Shown: positions 42,051 to 52,367, numbered from the stretch's first letter. The stretch: DNA of 64,000 nucleotides from Peptoniphilus_A olsenii (GCF_040545475.1 NZ_JBEPMA010000007.1:14788-78787), one strand, 5' to 3'. The notes: generated from the letters alone by a model not told the origin. Numbers and translations: made by a program.

Positions 42051-43582
42051 TTAAAATTATTATTTTTTCGATTATTTTATTATTTATTTATATTTTTGCT
42101 AGCAAAAAGAGGACATTATATCCTCTGCATATGTTGCAACTAGAAGGTTATGACAATGAAGATTTTAATAATTTTTTACAGGATAATAGAAATAAACTAA
42201 ATAGATTTTATTATGCAAAACAATCAGAAGAAAAGACACCGCTTGTATTTACTGATAGAGTTAATCGTTTAGTAGCAAAACACAATAGCGTAAATGGGAT
42301 TGTTGGTTTGATAGTTGTTGTAATAGCGACTATTTTATATTATTTCACTAATAATTTTGTGTTAAGTGCTATTATTGCAACTTTAATGTTTTTGTTACTT
42401 TATTATTTTCAATATAAAGTTTTACTTTTTTCAAATTCGCTGGCGCTGCCACGTGAATTAGAAATAAATCAAGGTTTCTTTGACAGTGCTCAAAATAAAA
42501 TTAAAGACTATAAACAAAATCATGGACTTAAAGTTTTGGGGATTACAGGTTCTTTTGGAAAGACATCAGTTAAATTTATTTCTGATACTATTCTCAGTGA
42601 AGGATTAAAAGTAAAAAATACTCCATCTTCTTTTAATACTCCAATGGGTCTTTCTAAGATAATTAACAATGAATTGGAAAGAGATAGAGAGGTATTTATT
42701 GCAGAACTTGGAGCTAAAGTTCCAGGTGAGATTCACGAGGTTAGTCAATTAGTTCAGCCTGATATAGGAATTATTACTGCTATAGGCCCTACACATATGC
42801 ATCTTTTTAAAACTATAGAAAATATTCAAAGGACAAAATATGAACTGATTGAGGATTTGCCACAAGATGGAATAGCGATTTTTAATTATGACAATGATTA
42901 TGTGAAACCTCTTGCAGATAAAACTTTAAAGAAGACATATAGATATGGAATGAAAGATATAGATAAGTTAGATGTCTTTGCGGATAAAATTTCTGTTTCA
43001 GAAGAAGGTTCTAAATTCAATTTAAATATCAAAGGAGTAGGAGAGATAATGTGTAAAACCAAATTGCTAGGCGTTCACAATATTTCTAATTTACTTGCAG
43101 CTGCAACTGCTGCTCATGTTTTAGGACTAACTCTTGAACAAATTGCTAGTGGAATTGAAAAGGTAGAGCCAGTAGAACATAGACTAAGCCTTATGGATAC
43201 TAATAATGGAACAATAGTAATTGATGATGCATTTAACTCAAATCCTGTAGGTTTTAGAGCTGCTCTTGATGTATTAGCTGAATTTAAAAATAATAGAAAG
43301 ATTATTATTACTCCGGGCATGGTTGAGCTTGGGGATATGGAAGTTAAAGAAAATGAAAAAATAGGCGAAGAAATGTCAGGAGTTGTCGATTTCGCAATAT
43401 TAGTGGGCAAAAAAAGAACAGAACCAATTTATAGAGGACTTGTAAACAAATCTTTTCCTAAAGAAAATATTTTTCAAGTAGGTACTCTAACTGAGGCTAC
43501 TGAAGTTCTAGCTCAAATATCTAAATCTGGTGATGTAATTTTATTTGAAAATGACTTGCCAGATAATTACAACGAGGAGTGA
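42047..43582 (+). CDS. Membrane-anchored Mur ligase (MurF-like)
   Basis: This 511-residue protein has an unusual hydrophobic N-terminal region with helices at about residues 2-18 and two between 85 and 130. A Mur ligase core follows: the ATP-binding GITGSFGKTSVK near residue 166, the central domain with TAIGPTHMHLF, and the ligase C-terminal domain with IDDAFNSNP. This fits MurF-like enzymes that add D-Ala-D-Ala or a related group to UDP-MurNAc-tripeptide, here attached to the membrane. ATGA overlaps the hydrolase stop. A D-Ala-D-Ala ligase-like gene follows. Whether it replaces or supplements cytosolic MurF is unknown. Confidence 0.83.
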   Translation: MIKIIIFSIILLFIYIFASKKRTLYPLHMLQLEGYDNEDFNNFLQDNRNKLNRFYYAKQSEEKTPLVFTDRVNRLVAKHNSVNGIVGLIVVVIATILYYFTNNFVLSAIIATLMFLLLYYFQYKVLLFSNSLALPRELEINQGFFDSAQNKIKDYKQNHGLKVLGITGSFGKTSVKFISDTILSEGLKVKNTPSSFNTPMGLSKIINNELERDREVFIAELGAKVPGEIHEVSQLVQPDIGIITAIGPTHMHLFKTIENIQRTKYELIEDLPQDGIAIFNYDNDYVKPLADKTLKKTYRYGMKDIDKLDVFADKISVSEEGSKFNLNIKGVGEIMCKTKLLGVHNISNLLAAATAAHVLGLTLEQIASGIEKVEPVEHRLSLMDTNNGTIVIDDAFNSNPVGFRAALDVLAEFKNNRKIIITPGMVELGDMEVKENEKIGEEMSGVVDFAILVGKKRTEPIYRGLVNKSFPKENIFQVGTLTEATEVLAQISKSGDVILFENDLPDNYNEE

Positions 43583-43587
43583 AATTA

Positions 43588-44760
43588 ATGGAAAATGTTG
43601 GTGTAATTTTTGGTGGGAGATCTGTTGAGCATGAAGTATCTGTGATAACAGGCATGCAAATAATAGAAAATATGGATAAATCAAAATATAATCCTATACC
43701 AATTTATATAAATAAAGATGGAAAATTCTTATCAGGTGAATCCCTAAAAAACTTCAAAAGTTATAAAACAGGTAATTTTCACGATGCAGAAGAAGTCTTC
43801 TTTAAACCTGAATTTAATAACCACAATTTATATTATATAAAACACAACGAGAAGAAATTATTTAAACCAGCTTTTGATGAAGTTGCAGTATATGAAAAAA
43901 TAGATTTAATATTTTTTGCACTTCATGGAACTTTTGGTGAAGATGGATGCACACAAGGACTTTTTGAACTGATGGGTATGCCTTACACTGGCTGTGGAGT
44001 TATGAGTGCAGCAGTTGGCATGGATAAGATAACTATGAGAAAAGTTTTTGAATCTGAAAATATACCTATGACTAAATACGAATATTTTTATCGTGAAGAG
44101 TTAAACAATCTGGAGAAAGTTATAAAAAAATGTGAAAACTTAAACTTCCCGCTCTTTGTTAAACCTGCAAATTTGGGCTCATCTATTGGAATAAGTAAAG
44201 TTAAAGATACTCTTGAATTGACAAAGGCCCTTGAACTTGCTGCTAATTATGATAGAAAAATAATTGTTGAAGAAGCAGTAAATAATCCACGAGAGATTAA
44301 TATTGCAGTTCTTGGTTATGAAGATGATTTACTCTTATCTGCTTGTGAAGAACCTATAGGATTTAAAGATTTGTTAAAATATGAAGATAAATATGTAGCT
44401 GGTTCAAAGGGAAGTAAATCTAGTCAAAAAAATCAAGCCAAAAAGCTACCAGCCGATTTAAGTGAAAAACTAGAGCAAGAAATTAAAGATTTAGCCAAAA
44501 AATCTTTTAAGTCAATAGATGGTTCAGGAGTTGCTAGAATTGACTTTTTAGTAGATAAAGACAAAGTCTTTGTCAATGAAATAAATACACTGCCAGGTTC
44601 TATCGCTTTTTATTTATATGAAGTTAATGGCTTAAAATTACAAGAACTCATATCAAAACTAATTGAATTGGGTAAAAAGAGAAGTGAAGACAGAAAAAGA
44701 AGTATGTATTCAATTGATTCGAACCTATTTAATATGACAAGCTATGGAGCAAAGATTTAA
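43588..44760 (+). CDS. D-alanine-D-alanine ligase-family ATP-grasp enzyme
   Basis: This 390-residue Ddl-family protein has the N-terminal VGVIFGGRSVEHEVS motif, LHGTFGEDG near residue 110, PANLGSSIGISK and the metal-binding FVNEINTLPGS. It is longer than a typical Ddl because of an extra 30-residue basic C-terminal tail. The ATG at 43588 has GAGGAG about nine bases upstream; GTG 43579 abuts that site. It follows the MurF-like gene by five bases, so precursor dipeptide and its ligation are encoded together. The dipeptide identity (D-Ala-D-Ala versus a depsipeptide) cannot be read with confidence. Confidence 0.88.
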   Translation: MENVGVIFGGRSVEHEVSVITGMQIIENMDKSKYNPIPIYINKDGKFLSGESLKNFKSYKTGNFHDAEEVFFKPEFNNHNLYYIKHNEKKLFKPAFDEVAVYEKIDLIFFALHGTFGEDGCTQGLFELMGMPYTGCGVMSAAVGMDKITMRKVFESENIPMTKYEYFYREELNNLEKVIKKCENLNFPLFVKPANLGSSIGISKVKDTLELTKALELAANYDRKIIVEEAVNNPREINIAVLGYEDDLLLSACEEPIGFKDLLKYEDKYVAGSKGSKSSQKNQAKKLPADLSEKLEQEIKDLAKKSFKSIDGSGVARIDFLVDKDKVFVNEINTLPGSIAFYLYEVNGLKLQELISKLIELGKKRSEDRKRSMYSIDSNLFNMTSYGAKI

Positions 44761-46863
44761 ATGATTAAAGAAAAGATTTTTAAAATTATCGAAAGATCAA
44801 AACCAAAGTCTCGAGAAGAACTCATAAAGCACCTTGGAATTAAGAACAAAGAAAAGGCAAAATTTACAAGTTTATTAGAAGAGATGGAGACAGAAGGACT
44901 AATATTTTTAGACAAAAGAAAAAAATATAGACTTGTGGACAATTCAAAATATTTTTACGGAAAAATCCAAACTGCATCTAAAGGATTTGGTTTTTTGATA
45001 AGTAAAAATCTTGATGAAGATATATATATTTCAAGAAATAATTTAAACACTGCACTAAATGGAGATGAAGTCATTGTAAAAAAATACGATGACAAATCAG
45101 GAGACCGTGACGAAGGCAAGGTTGTATCAATTGTCAAGAGAGTAAATACAAAAGTTGTTGGAATTTTTGAAGATAAAAGAGATTTTGGATTTGTCATTGC
45201 AGATGAAAGTAAATTTGCAATGGATATCTATATTCCAAAGAAAAAGATACATGGAGCTAGAAGTGGTCAAAAAGTAGTGGTTAAAATAGAAAAATGGCCA
45301 ACAGACAAGAAAAAACCTGAAGGAAGAATTATAGAAGTTCTAGGTTATCCTACAGATCCACATGTAGATATAATGGCGATTGCGGCAGCTATGGAAATTC
45401 CAATGGAGTTTCCGAAATCAGCTCTATCGGAAGCCAAACAAGTACCTCAAGAAGTAACTGAAGCAGAAATAGAATCAAGAGTGGATTTTAGAGATTTAAC
45501 AACTTTTACAATTGATGGTGCAGACTCAAAAGACTTTGACGATGCTATATCATTAGAAGTATTAGATAAAAATACTTTTAGACTTGGTGTTCATATTGCT
45601 GATGTAGCACATTATGTTAAAGAAGATTCTGAAATTGAAAGAGAGGCTCACAAGAGGGGAAACTCAGTTTATCTATTAAATAGAGTTATACCGATGCTTC
45701 CCGTAGAATTATCTAATGGAATTTGTTCACTAAATGAAGGAGTAGATCGCCTTACACTTTCATGTGTAATTGATGTCGATAGAAATGGTAAAGTAAAAAA
45801 ATATGAAATTGTAGAATCTGTCATCAATTCGAGTCGAAGACTTATTTATGAAGATGTATCAGACTATCTTGAAAAAGGTGAAGTATCTCCTTCAATTGAA
45901 GGACTTGAAGAAATATTATCCAATATGTATGAACTTTCAAAAGTACTCCAAAAAAGAAGAGAAGAAGGGGGAGCTATTGATTTTGACATACCAGAGGTTA
46001 TAATTAAAGTTAATGAAGATGGGTGGCCTCTCGATATTTATAAAAAAGATAGAAGATCTGCAAATAAATTAATAGAAGATTTTATGTTGCTTGCCAATGT
46101 TTGTGTTGCAAAAAAATATTATTTCAAAGAAATTCCGTTTTTATATCGAATTCACGAAAGACCAAAAGAAGAAAAGATATCAGAACTTAATTCCTATATT
46201 AGACCATTAAATTATATGATAAATTATGATGAAGAAGTAAATCCTCGCGATATCCAAAAAATACTTCTAAAAGTGAAAGGTGAAAAAGAAGAGATGTTTA
46301 TTTCTACTTTGACACTTAGAGCAATGCAGAAGGCAAAATATTCATCAGAGTTAGATATACATTTTGGTTTATCGTTTAATCACTATACACATTTTACTTC
46401 TCCAATACGAAGATATTCTGACCTAACGATTCATAGAATAATTAAAAAAGATATAAATCATAGATTATCCAAAAAAATCATAGAAAGACTTGAAAATGAA
46501 TTGCCAGAAATAGCAGAGCATGTTTCAAATACAGAAAAAAAAGCACAAGATGCAGAAAGACAAGTTGAAGCAGTGAAAATGGCGGAATATATGTCAGAGA
46601 GAATAGGAAATATATACACTGGAAATGTATCGAGTATAACAAGCTTTGGAATCTTTGTGGAACTTCCTAATTTAGTAGAAGGACTAGTTAGCTATAAAAG
46701 CATGGATGGATATTTTGAATTCGATGTAGACAATTATAAAGCAATAGATTATGATACAAAAGTTGAATTTCATATTGGAGATGAAGTAGAAATAGAAGTC
46801 GCAAATGTTGATTTAAATATGGGGACCATAGATTTTAAATTAGTTGGTGATATATATGAGTAA
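44761..46863 (+). CDS. rnr: Ribonuclease R
   Basis: This 700-residue 3'-5' exoribonuclease has an N-terminal helix-turn-helix-like segment, cold-shock domains (GKIQTASKGFGFL), the RNB catalytic domain with DGADSKDFDDAIS, and a C-terminal S1 domain (YTGNVSSITSFGIFVEL). The ATG lies directly after the Ddl stop. It overlaps smpB by eight bases, the usual rnr-smpB pairing in trans-translation. Length and motifs are normal. Confidence 0.96.
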   Translation: MIKEKIFKIIERSKPKSREELIKHLGIKNKEKAKFTSLLEEMETEGLIFLDKRKKYRLVDNSKYFYGKIQTASKGFGFLISKNLDEDIYISRNNLNTALNGDEVIVKKYDDKSGDRDEGKVVSIVKRVNTKVVGIFEDKRDFGFVIADESKFAMDIYIPKKKIHGARSGQKVVVKIEKWPTDKKKPEGRIIEVLGYPTDPHVDIMAIAAAMEIPMEFPKSALSEAKQVPQEVTEAEIESRVDFRDLTTFTIDGADSKDFDDAISLEVLDKNTFRLGVHIADVAHYVKEDSEIEREAHKRGNSVYLLNRVIPMLPVELSNGICSLNEGVDRLTLSCVIDVDRNGKVKKYEIVESVINSSRRLIYEDVSDYLEKGEVSPSIEGLEEILSNMYELSKVLQKRREEGGAIDFDIPEVIIKVNEDGWPLDIYKKDRRSANKLIEDFMLLANVCVAKKYYFKEIPFLYRIHERPKEEKISELNSYIRPLNYMINYDEEVNPRDIQKILLKVKGEKEEMFISTLTLRAMQKAKYSSELDIHFGLSFNHYTHFTSPIRRYSDLTIHRIIKKDINHRLSKKIIERLENELPEIAEHVSNTEKKAQDAERQVEAVKMAEYMSERIGNIYTGNVSSITSFGIFVELPNLVEGLVSYKSMDGYFEFDVDNYKAIDYDTKVEFHIGDEVEIEVANVDLNMGTIDFKLVGDIYE

Positions 46864-47314
46864 AAAAAATGAAGGAAATGTATTTGCAAGAAATAAGCAA
46901 GCAGGGCATCTTTATTTTATAGAAGATAGATATGAGGCAGGAATCGAACTACTCGGGACCGAAGTAAAATCAATAAGGACTGGAGAAGTAAATTTAAGAG
47001 ATGCTTATTGCGATATAATAAATGGTGAGATTTATATAGTCAACATGCATATTAGTCCATATGAGCAAGGTAATATTAACAATGCAGATCCGCTCAGAAA
47101 AAGAAAACTATTGATGCATAAACAAGAAATTAGAAGATTAGAACAAGTAAAAACTATTGATGGTTATACAATAATCCCTCTTAAACTTTATCTATCAAAA
47201 GGTAAGATAAAAGCTGAAATAGCGAAATGTAAAGGTAAAAAACTTTGGGATAAAAGAGAAACAATGAAAAAACGAGAAGAAGATAAAAAAATACGTCAAG
47301 CTTTACGATATTAA
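46856..47314 (+). CDS. smpB: SsrA-binding protein SmpB
   Basis: This 152-residue SmpB brings tmRNA to stalled ribosomes. Motifs are ARNKQAGHLYFIEDRYEAGI, LLGTEVKSIR and the basic C-terminal tail GKKLWDKRETMKKREEDKK. I use the ATG at 46856 with GGTGAT upstream; a farther in-frame ATG at 46844 lies deeper in rnr without a site. No tmRNA gene follows in the next 300 bases, where it is often found. A strong terminator ends the operon. Confidence 0.96.
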   Translation: MSKKNEGNVFARNKQAGHLYFIEDRYEAGIELLGTEVKSIRTGEVNLRDAYCDIINGEIYIVNMHISPYEQGNINNADPLRKRKLLMHKQEIRRLEQVKTIDGYTIIPLKLYLSKGKIKAEIAKCKGKKLWDKRETMKKREEDKKIRQALRY

Positions 47315-47320
47315 TTAAAT

Positions 47321-47352
47321 GCCTACAAGTGCTACACTTGTAGGTGTTTTTT
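47321..47352 (+). terminator. Terminator after smpB
   Basis: CCTACAAGTG (47322-47331) pairs with CACTTGTAGG (47335-47344), with a three-base loop, followed by a T run. Confidence 0.92.
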
Positions 47353-47580
47353 AATTATAAAACAATGTAATATCTAACTAGATTTTATAATATTTTCATT
47401 ATTAGATAAATCTATGACCAAAACATATAAAAATAATAGATTTCTCATTTCATAGTGCTAAGTCTCCTTTAAATAGGTATAAGAATTAAATCTTTTATAT
47501 TTTTGTTTAATGCTTTATTTATTTTTTAATATTTTTAATAATACCATATTTAAACTTAAATTATTTTTCTAATACACTCA
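47353..47580. other. AT-rich intergenic stretch after smpB
   Basis: I see no tmRNA, no open frame with a ribosome binding site and no clear repeat here. Confidence 0.6.
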
Positions 47581-47609
47581 TTCACATATAAAAAGTTCTC
47601 TGTTATAAT
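47581..47609 (+). promoter_or_regulatory. Promoter of the ABC exporter operon
   Basis: TTCACA (47581-47586) and TATAAT (47604-47609) are exactly 17 bases apart, 19 bases before the ATPase start codon. Confidence 0.75.
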
Positions 47610-47627
47610 TGGGTAAAAGGTGATATT

Positions 47628-48329
47628 ATGGCATTTATTGAAGTTAGAAATTTATCTAAGATATATTCTGCAGGTGAGAGGTCAATTACTGCAAATGACA
47701 ATTTGAATTTTGATATTGAAAAAAATGAGTTTGCAGTGATTTTAGGTGCCAGTGGTGCTGGAAAGTCTACATTTTTAAATATTTTAGGAGGAATGGATAC
47801 TCCTAGTAGAGGTAATTTATATGTAGATGGTAAAGATATTGCATCTTTAAATGAAAGAGAACTCACTACTTATAGAAGATATGACATGGGATTTGTTTTT
47901 CAATTTTATAATTTAATTCCCAATTTGACGGCACTAGAAAATGTGGAACTTGCTACTCAAATTGTAGATAATGCAAAAAATCCTATAGAGGTTCTTAAAA
48001 GTGTGGGACTTTCTGAAAGGATGAATAATTTTCCGTCTCAACTTTCGGGTGGAGAGCAGCAGAGAGTTTCTATAGCTCGTGCTATTGCTAAAAATCCAAA
48101 ATTACTTTTGTGTGACGAGCCCACAGGTGCACTTGATTACAATACGGGAAAGCAAATTTTGAAATTATTACAAAATCTTACTAAAACTACAGATACCACT
48201 GTAGTAGTTATCACTCATAATTCTGCTATAAAAGATAGTGCTGATAGATTAATAGAAATTAGTGATGCTAAGATTAAGAATATAACTATTAATGATAATC
48301 CAAAGGATATTATGGAAATAGAATGGTAG
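47628..48329 (+). CDS. ABC transporter ATP-binding protein (LolD/MacB-type)
   Basis: This 233-residue ATPase has Walker A GASGAGKST (near residue 40), MGFVFQFYNLIPNLTA as Q-loop, signature LSGGEQQR, Walker B LLLCDEPTGALD and H-loop VITHNSA. It belongs to the MacB/LolD/FtsE group that pairs with FtsX-like permeases. AAAGGTGA is the ribosome binding site. The permease gene follows eight bases later. The pair probably exports a peptide or lipid-linked substrate or performs mechanical work across the envelope. Confidence 0.93.
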   Translation: MAFIEVRNLSKIYSAGERSITANDNLNFDIEKNEFAVILGASGAGKSTFLNILGGMDTPSRGNLYVDGKDIASLNERELTTYRRYDMGFVFQFYNLIPNLTALENVELATQIVDNAKNPIEVLKSVGLSERMNNFPSQLSGGEQQRVSIARAIAKNPKLLLCDEPTGALDYNTGKQILKLLQNLTKTTDTTVVVITHNSAIKDSADRLIEISDAKIKNITINDNPKDIMEIEW

Positions 48330-48336
48330 GTGCAGA

Positions 48337-51300
48337 GTGAAAGCTGCGTTAAAAGATACAACAAGAGAAATAAAAAACACAATAGAAAGATTTATTTCAA
48401 TCCTTTTAATTGTGGCTCTTGGTGTTTTTGTATTGATAGGTCTTATTTCTACAGGACCTATAATGCGTAACACTCTAAATGATAAAGTAGAAAAACTAAA
48501 TTATGCTGATATGTTAGTCACTTGTCCTCTTGGGTTTTTAGATGAGGATATATCCATTATTGAAAGCCAAAAAAATATTGCGGAACTTGAATATGGATAT
48601 GATAAAGAGCTATTTTTAAAAGATGATGCTACTGTAATTAAACTCATAAATTATCCTTATGAAGTTTCTATGCCTCAATTAATTGAAGGTAGAAATTTAA
48701 AAAATGATAATGAAATATTACTTGATTATGAGATGAAAGACAGTTATGCAATTGGACAGACTATTTCTTTTGAAAAAGATGATGATATAGATTCTGAGAA
48801 TAATTTAAATATTTATGATTTTAAAGTTGTAGGTTATGTTGAGACTCTCGACTATATAATGAAGGATAGCAGGGGCTACTCTGATAGAGGATATGGCAAA
48901 ATTTCGGGATTTGGCTATATACTTCCACAGAATTTTAATGGTAAACCGACGATTTCTAAAATTAATTTTTCGGATTCAAAAGGACTTGATACTTCTGGCG
49001 ATGAATATAGGGCTTTGATGAAACAAAAGGAAAACAGGCTTCGAATTGATATGAAATACCGACCTATAGATAGATTATCTGCTATGAAAGAAAAATTGAC
49101 CGAAGAAATAAATAAAGGCGAAAATGAGATAAGCGATGCAAAAAATAAACTTAATGATGCAGAAAATGAGCTTACTCAAGGGCGTGAAGATTTAAAGAAA
49201 GGCAAAGAAGATTATAAAACAGGGCTTTCAAAATATAATAAAGAAAAAGCAAAGGGCGAAAATGAGATTAAAAATTCTCGCGATAAATTATATAAAGCCA
49301 AACAAGATATTGACGAAAATGAGATAAAGCTTTCTGATGGTGAAAAAGAGTTAGCAGAAGGTAAATTAAAACTTCAAGATTCTAAAAATAAAATAGATGA
49401 AGGAGAGCGTAAGTTAACAGAAGGAAAAGAAAAGTATCAAAAAGGCCTTGGTGAATCACAAGCTGGAAAAGAGGCGTTAATAAAAGGAGAAGAACAATTA
49501 CTACAAGGACGCAAAAAATTAGACAGTGGTTGGGCAAAAATAGAAGATGCTAAAGTTCAGTTAGAAGTTGGGCTATCTGAATATGAAGATGGTAAGAGAA
49601 AATATATTGATGGGCTTCAAAAACTTGAAGATGGTAAGAATGAACTTTCTGCAAAATTAAATATGAGTTATGAAGAAGCAAAAGATGCTATTGGCGGTGC
49701 GAGCTTTGCAATCAATAAAGCCCAAGAGCTTTTTAATAATGTGCCAAGTATTGATGAGAAATTAAAGAATTTGGAAGAACAGAAAAATAATCTCGAAGCT
49801 CAAATAAAAGATTTAAACTCACAAATTAAATTAATAGAAAATGATGATTCCCAAAAAGATGATTTAGCAAATCTTTATAATAAAAGAGATGAGCTGGGTT
49901 CAAAACTTGAAAGTATAAATAATTCTCTAAAAACTATCAATGATAGCAAAACTATATTTGAACAAGCATTAGCAGAAATTAATTCTCAACTGCCAGAAGG
50001 TTTCAAAATTAATGTTCCAGAGGATATTGCATTATTAAAGAATAAAATAGGACAGGCAAAAGAAGCCATAAATAAAATTGAAAGTTCAGAAAAAGAGTTA
50101 GTTGCAGCTAAAGCAAAATTAGTATCATCTAAAGAAAGATTAGATGAAGCCCAAAGACAATTAAATGATGCAATAAATGAGGCGGAAGAGGGTGAGAGAG
50201 AATATAAAAGGAATAAAGATGAACTCCAAGCAAATCGTCAAAAAATAGAAGATGCAAAGATTGAACTTGCAAAAGCTAAAGAAAAAATAAATTCTTCTGA
50301 AGAAAAATTGCAACAAGGAAAAAGAGACTATGAAAAGGGTCAGGCTCGTTATCAAGAAAATTATGATAAATTTATAGACTCTAAATCCAAACTAGAAAGA
50401 GGCAAGGAAAAATACGAAGAAGGTATAAAAGATTTAGCTAGTGGTGAAGAAAAATTAAATAGGGAACTCGGAAAAGCAAAAAACAGCTTAGACGATGCAA
50501 AAAATAAACTATATAAAGGAGAACGTGAATTATTAAAAGGAGAAGATGAATATAAAGATAAATCACAAGAGGCCAAGAAAAAAATAGAAAAAGCGAGAGA
50601 AGAAATCAAAGATGGAAGAAGATATCTATCATTGATAAAAGCACCAAGATATAAAATAATACCTCGTCATCTAATTAATGACATAAATATTTATTCTGAT
50701 TATTCAAAGAGAGTAGATGGATTATCCCTAATATTTCCTGTGTTTTTCTTTGCAATAACCTTACTAGTGTCTTTTACCACAATGACAAGAATGGTAGAAG
50801 AGGACAGGACAATAATAGGAACATACAAAGCACTTGGATACCCAAATAAAGAGATTGCAAAAAAATTTTTTATGTATGGAATGCTTGCCTCACTAATTGG
50901 AGGGTTACTTGGTGCTATAAGTGGTTCTTATATATTGACTTATATTATTGGCAATGCGTATTCTACAAAGACAATTTTTGAAGACAAACTTATCATTAGT
51001 ATGTTTCCTTTAAAAATGATATTTGCTATAATTGTAGGATTTATGTTTACAGCAATAGCCGCAAGCCTTTCTGTAAATAAAACTCTAAAAGAAAAGACTG
51101 CCATGTTACTAAGGCCGAAACCTCCAGCAAAGGGAAATAGAATTTTGTTAGAAAAATTTCCATTTATATGGAATAATATTTCTTTTCTTTCAAAAGTTAC
51201 TGCCAGAAATTTATTTAGATCAAAAAAACGAATGTTAATGACAATTTTAGGTGTGCTTGGTTGTGCTGCACTTCTAGTTCTAGGTTTTGGTATATCTGAT

Positions 51301-52311
51301 TCAGTAAAAGATGTTGAGAGATTACAATTTGAAGATATTATAAAATATAATGTTTCCGTACTATATGATAGTGAGTTATTTGATGATGACTATAAAATGT
51401 ATAGAAAAGAAATAAATAAAAATGGTTATAATACAGAAAAAGTTTATCAAGAATTTTTCAAAACAGACTATAGAGACTTACAAGAAAATATCGAACTAAT
51501 TGTACCTGATGATATTGATGATTTTAAAAATTATATACAAGTCAAAGATAAATCCAGCGGCAAATTATTAGATTTAAATAATAGAGGTGCAATAGTATCA
51601 GAAAAACTTGCCAAAATTAAAAAAATAGAAGTAGGAGACGTACTGACAATAGAAGATGTCTATGGCAATGATTTTGATGTAGAAATATCTGGCATTTGCG
51701 AGTTTTATCTTGGACATTATCTTTTCATGAATAAAGATTATTATGAGACAGTGACAGGGTCTAGATATGTACCAAACATGGATTTATTAAAATTCGAAGA
51801 TGACTTTGATATTGACAAATTTTCAAAAGATACAATAAAAAACAAATCTGTTATGAATATAACTGATATGCATGATTCCAAAGTTCAACTTAATCAATTT
51901 TTATATTCTATAAATAAAGTTGAAGTCGTGATACTTGTAGTATCCACAATTTTAGAAATTGTCGTTTTATATAATTTGACAAATATAAATATAGAGGAGC
52001 GAATAAGAGAAGTATCATCAATAAAAGTATTGGGATTTTATCCAAAAGAATCAACGCTTTATATTTATAAAGAAACTTATATTTTAGTGGCGATAGGGAT
52101 AATACTAGGTTTATTTGTTGGTAAGATACTTCACTATTCGATACTTCAAATAGTTGTTCCTAATATGGCAATGCTACCGGAGAAATTAACATTTAGACCT
52201 TTTTTATATGCAGCTATTATAACTGCAATTATAAATATAGGTATAATGTTTGTTTTTCACTATAAAATCAAAAAAATTAATCCATTAGAAGCATTAAGTT
52301 CTGTAGAATAA
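48337..52311 (+). CDS. FtsX-like ABC permease with a giant extracytoplasmic coiled coil
   Basis: This 1324-residue permease starts with a transmembrane helix (about residues 18-40) and an extracellular MacB-like domain. Residues about 250-765 are almost pure charged helix with repeated G-x-x-x-L/K phrases (ENELTQGREDLKKGKEDY). After this come three FtsX helices near 795-920, a second periplasmic-type domain and a final helix set ending near residue 1320. The start is GTG 48337 behind TAGGTG. Similar long-coil permeases occur in lactic bacteria and clostridia; their substrate is not known. Confidence 0.88.
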   Translation: MKAALKDTTREIKNTIERFISILLIVALGVFVLIGLISTGPIMRNTLNDKVEKLNYADMLVTCPLGFLDEDISIIESQKNIAELEYGYDKELFLKDDATVIKLINYPYEVSMPQLIEGRNLKNDNEILLDYEMKDSYAIGQTISFEKDDDIDSENNLNIYDFKVVGYVETLDYIMKDSRGYSDRGYGKISGFGYILPQNFNGKPTISKINFSDSKGLDTSGDEYRALMKQKENRLRIDMKYRPIDRLSAMKEKLTEEINKGENEISDAKNKLNDAENELTQGREDLKKGKEDYKTGLSKYNKEKAKGENEIKNSRDKLYKAKQDIDENEIKLSDGEKELAEGKLKLQDSKNKIDEGERKLTEGKEKYQKGLGESQAGKEALIKGEEQLLQGRKKLDSGWAKIEDAKVQLEVGLSEYEDGKRKYIDGLQKLEDGKNELSAKLNMSYEEAKDAIGGASFAINKAQELFNNVPSIDEKLKNLEEQKNNLEAQIKDLNSQIKLIENDDSQKDDLANLYNKRDELGSKLESINNSLKTINDSKTIFEQALAEINSQLPEGFKINVPEDIALLKNKIGQAKEAINKIESSEKELVAAKAKLVSSKERLDEAQRQLNDAINEAEEGEREYKRNKDELQANRQKIEDAKIELAKAKEKINSSEEKLQQGKRDYEKGQARYQENYDKFIDSKSKLERGKEKYEEGIKDLASGEEKLNRELGKAKNSLDDAKNKLYKGERELLKGEDEYKDKSQEAKKKIEKAREEIKDGRRYLSLIKAPRYKIIPRHLINDINIYSDYSKRVDGLSLIFPVFFFAITLLVSFTTMTRMVEEDRTIIGTYKALGYPNKEIAKKFFMYGMLASLIGGLLGAISGSYILTYIIGNAYSTKTIFEDKLIISMFPLKMIFAIIVGFMFTAIAASLSVNKTLKEKTAMLLRPKPPAKGNRILLEKFPFIWNNISFLSKVTARNLFRSKKRMLMTILGVLGCAALLVLGFGISDSVKDVERLQFEDIIKYNVSVLYDSELFDDDYKMYRKEINKNGYNTEKVYQEFFKTDYRDLQENIELIVPDDIDDFKNYIQVKDKSSGKLLDLNNRGAIVSEKLAKIKKIEVGDVLTIEDVYGNDFDVEISGICEFYLGHYLFMNKDYYETVTGSRYVPNMDLLKFEDDFDIDKFSKDTIKNKSVMNITDMHDSKVQLNQFLYSINKVEVVILVVSTILEIVVLYNLTNINIEERIREVSSIKVLGFYPKESTLYIYKETYILVAIGIILGLFVGKILHYSILQIVVPNMAMLPEKLTFRPFLYAAIITAIINIGIMFVFHYKIKKINPLEALSSVE

Positions 52312-52367
52312 TGATTTTCATATAGTATTTTGAAAATTATCGCTAATAACTTCTATAAGATATTAAT

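Noticed and set aside
47315..47627. tmRNA gene expected after smpB
   Set aside because: No tRNA-like acceptor ends or resume-codon region could be recognised in the 300-base gap.
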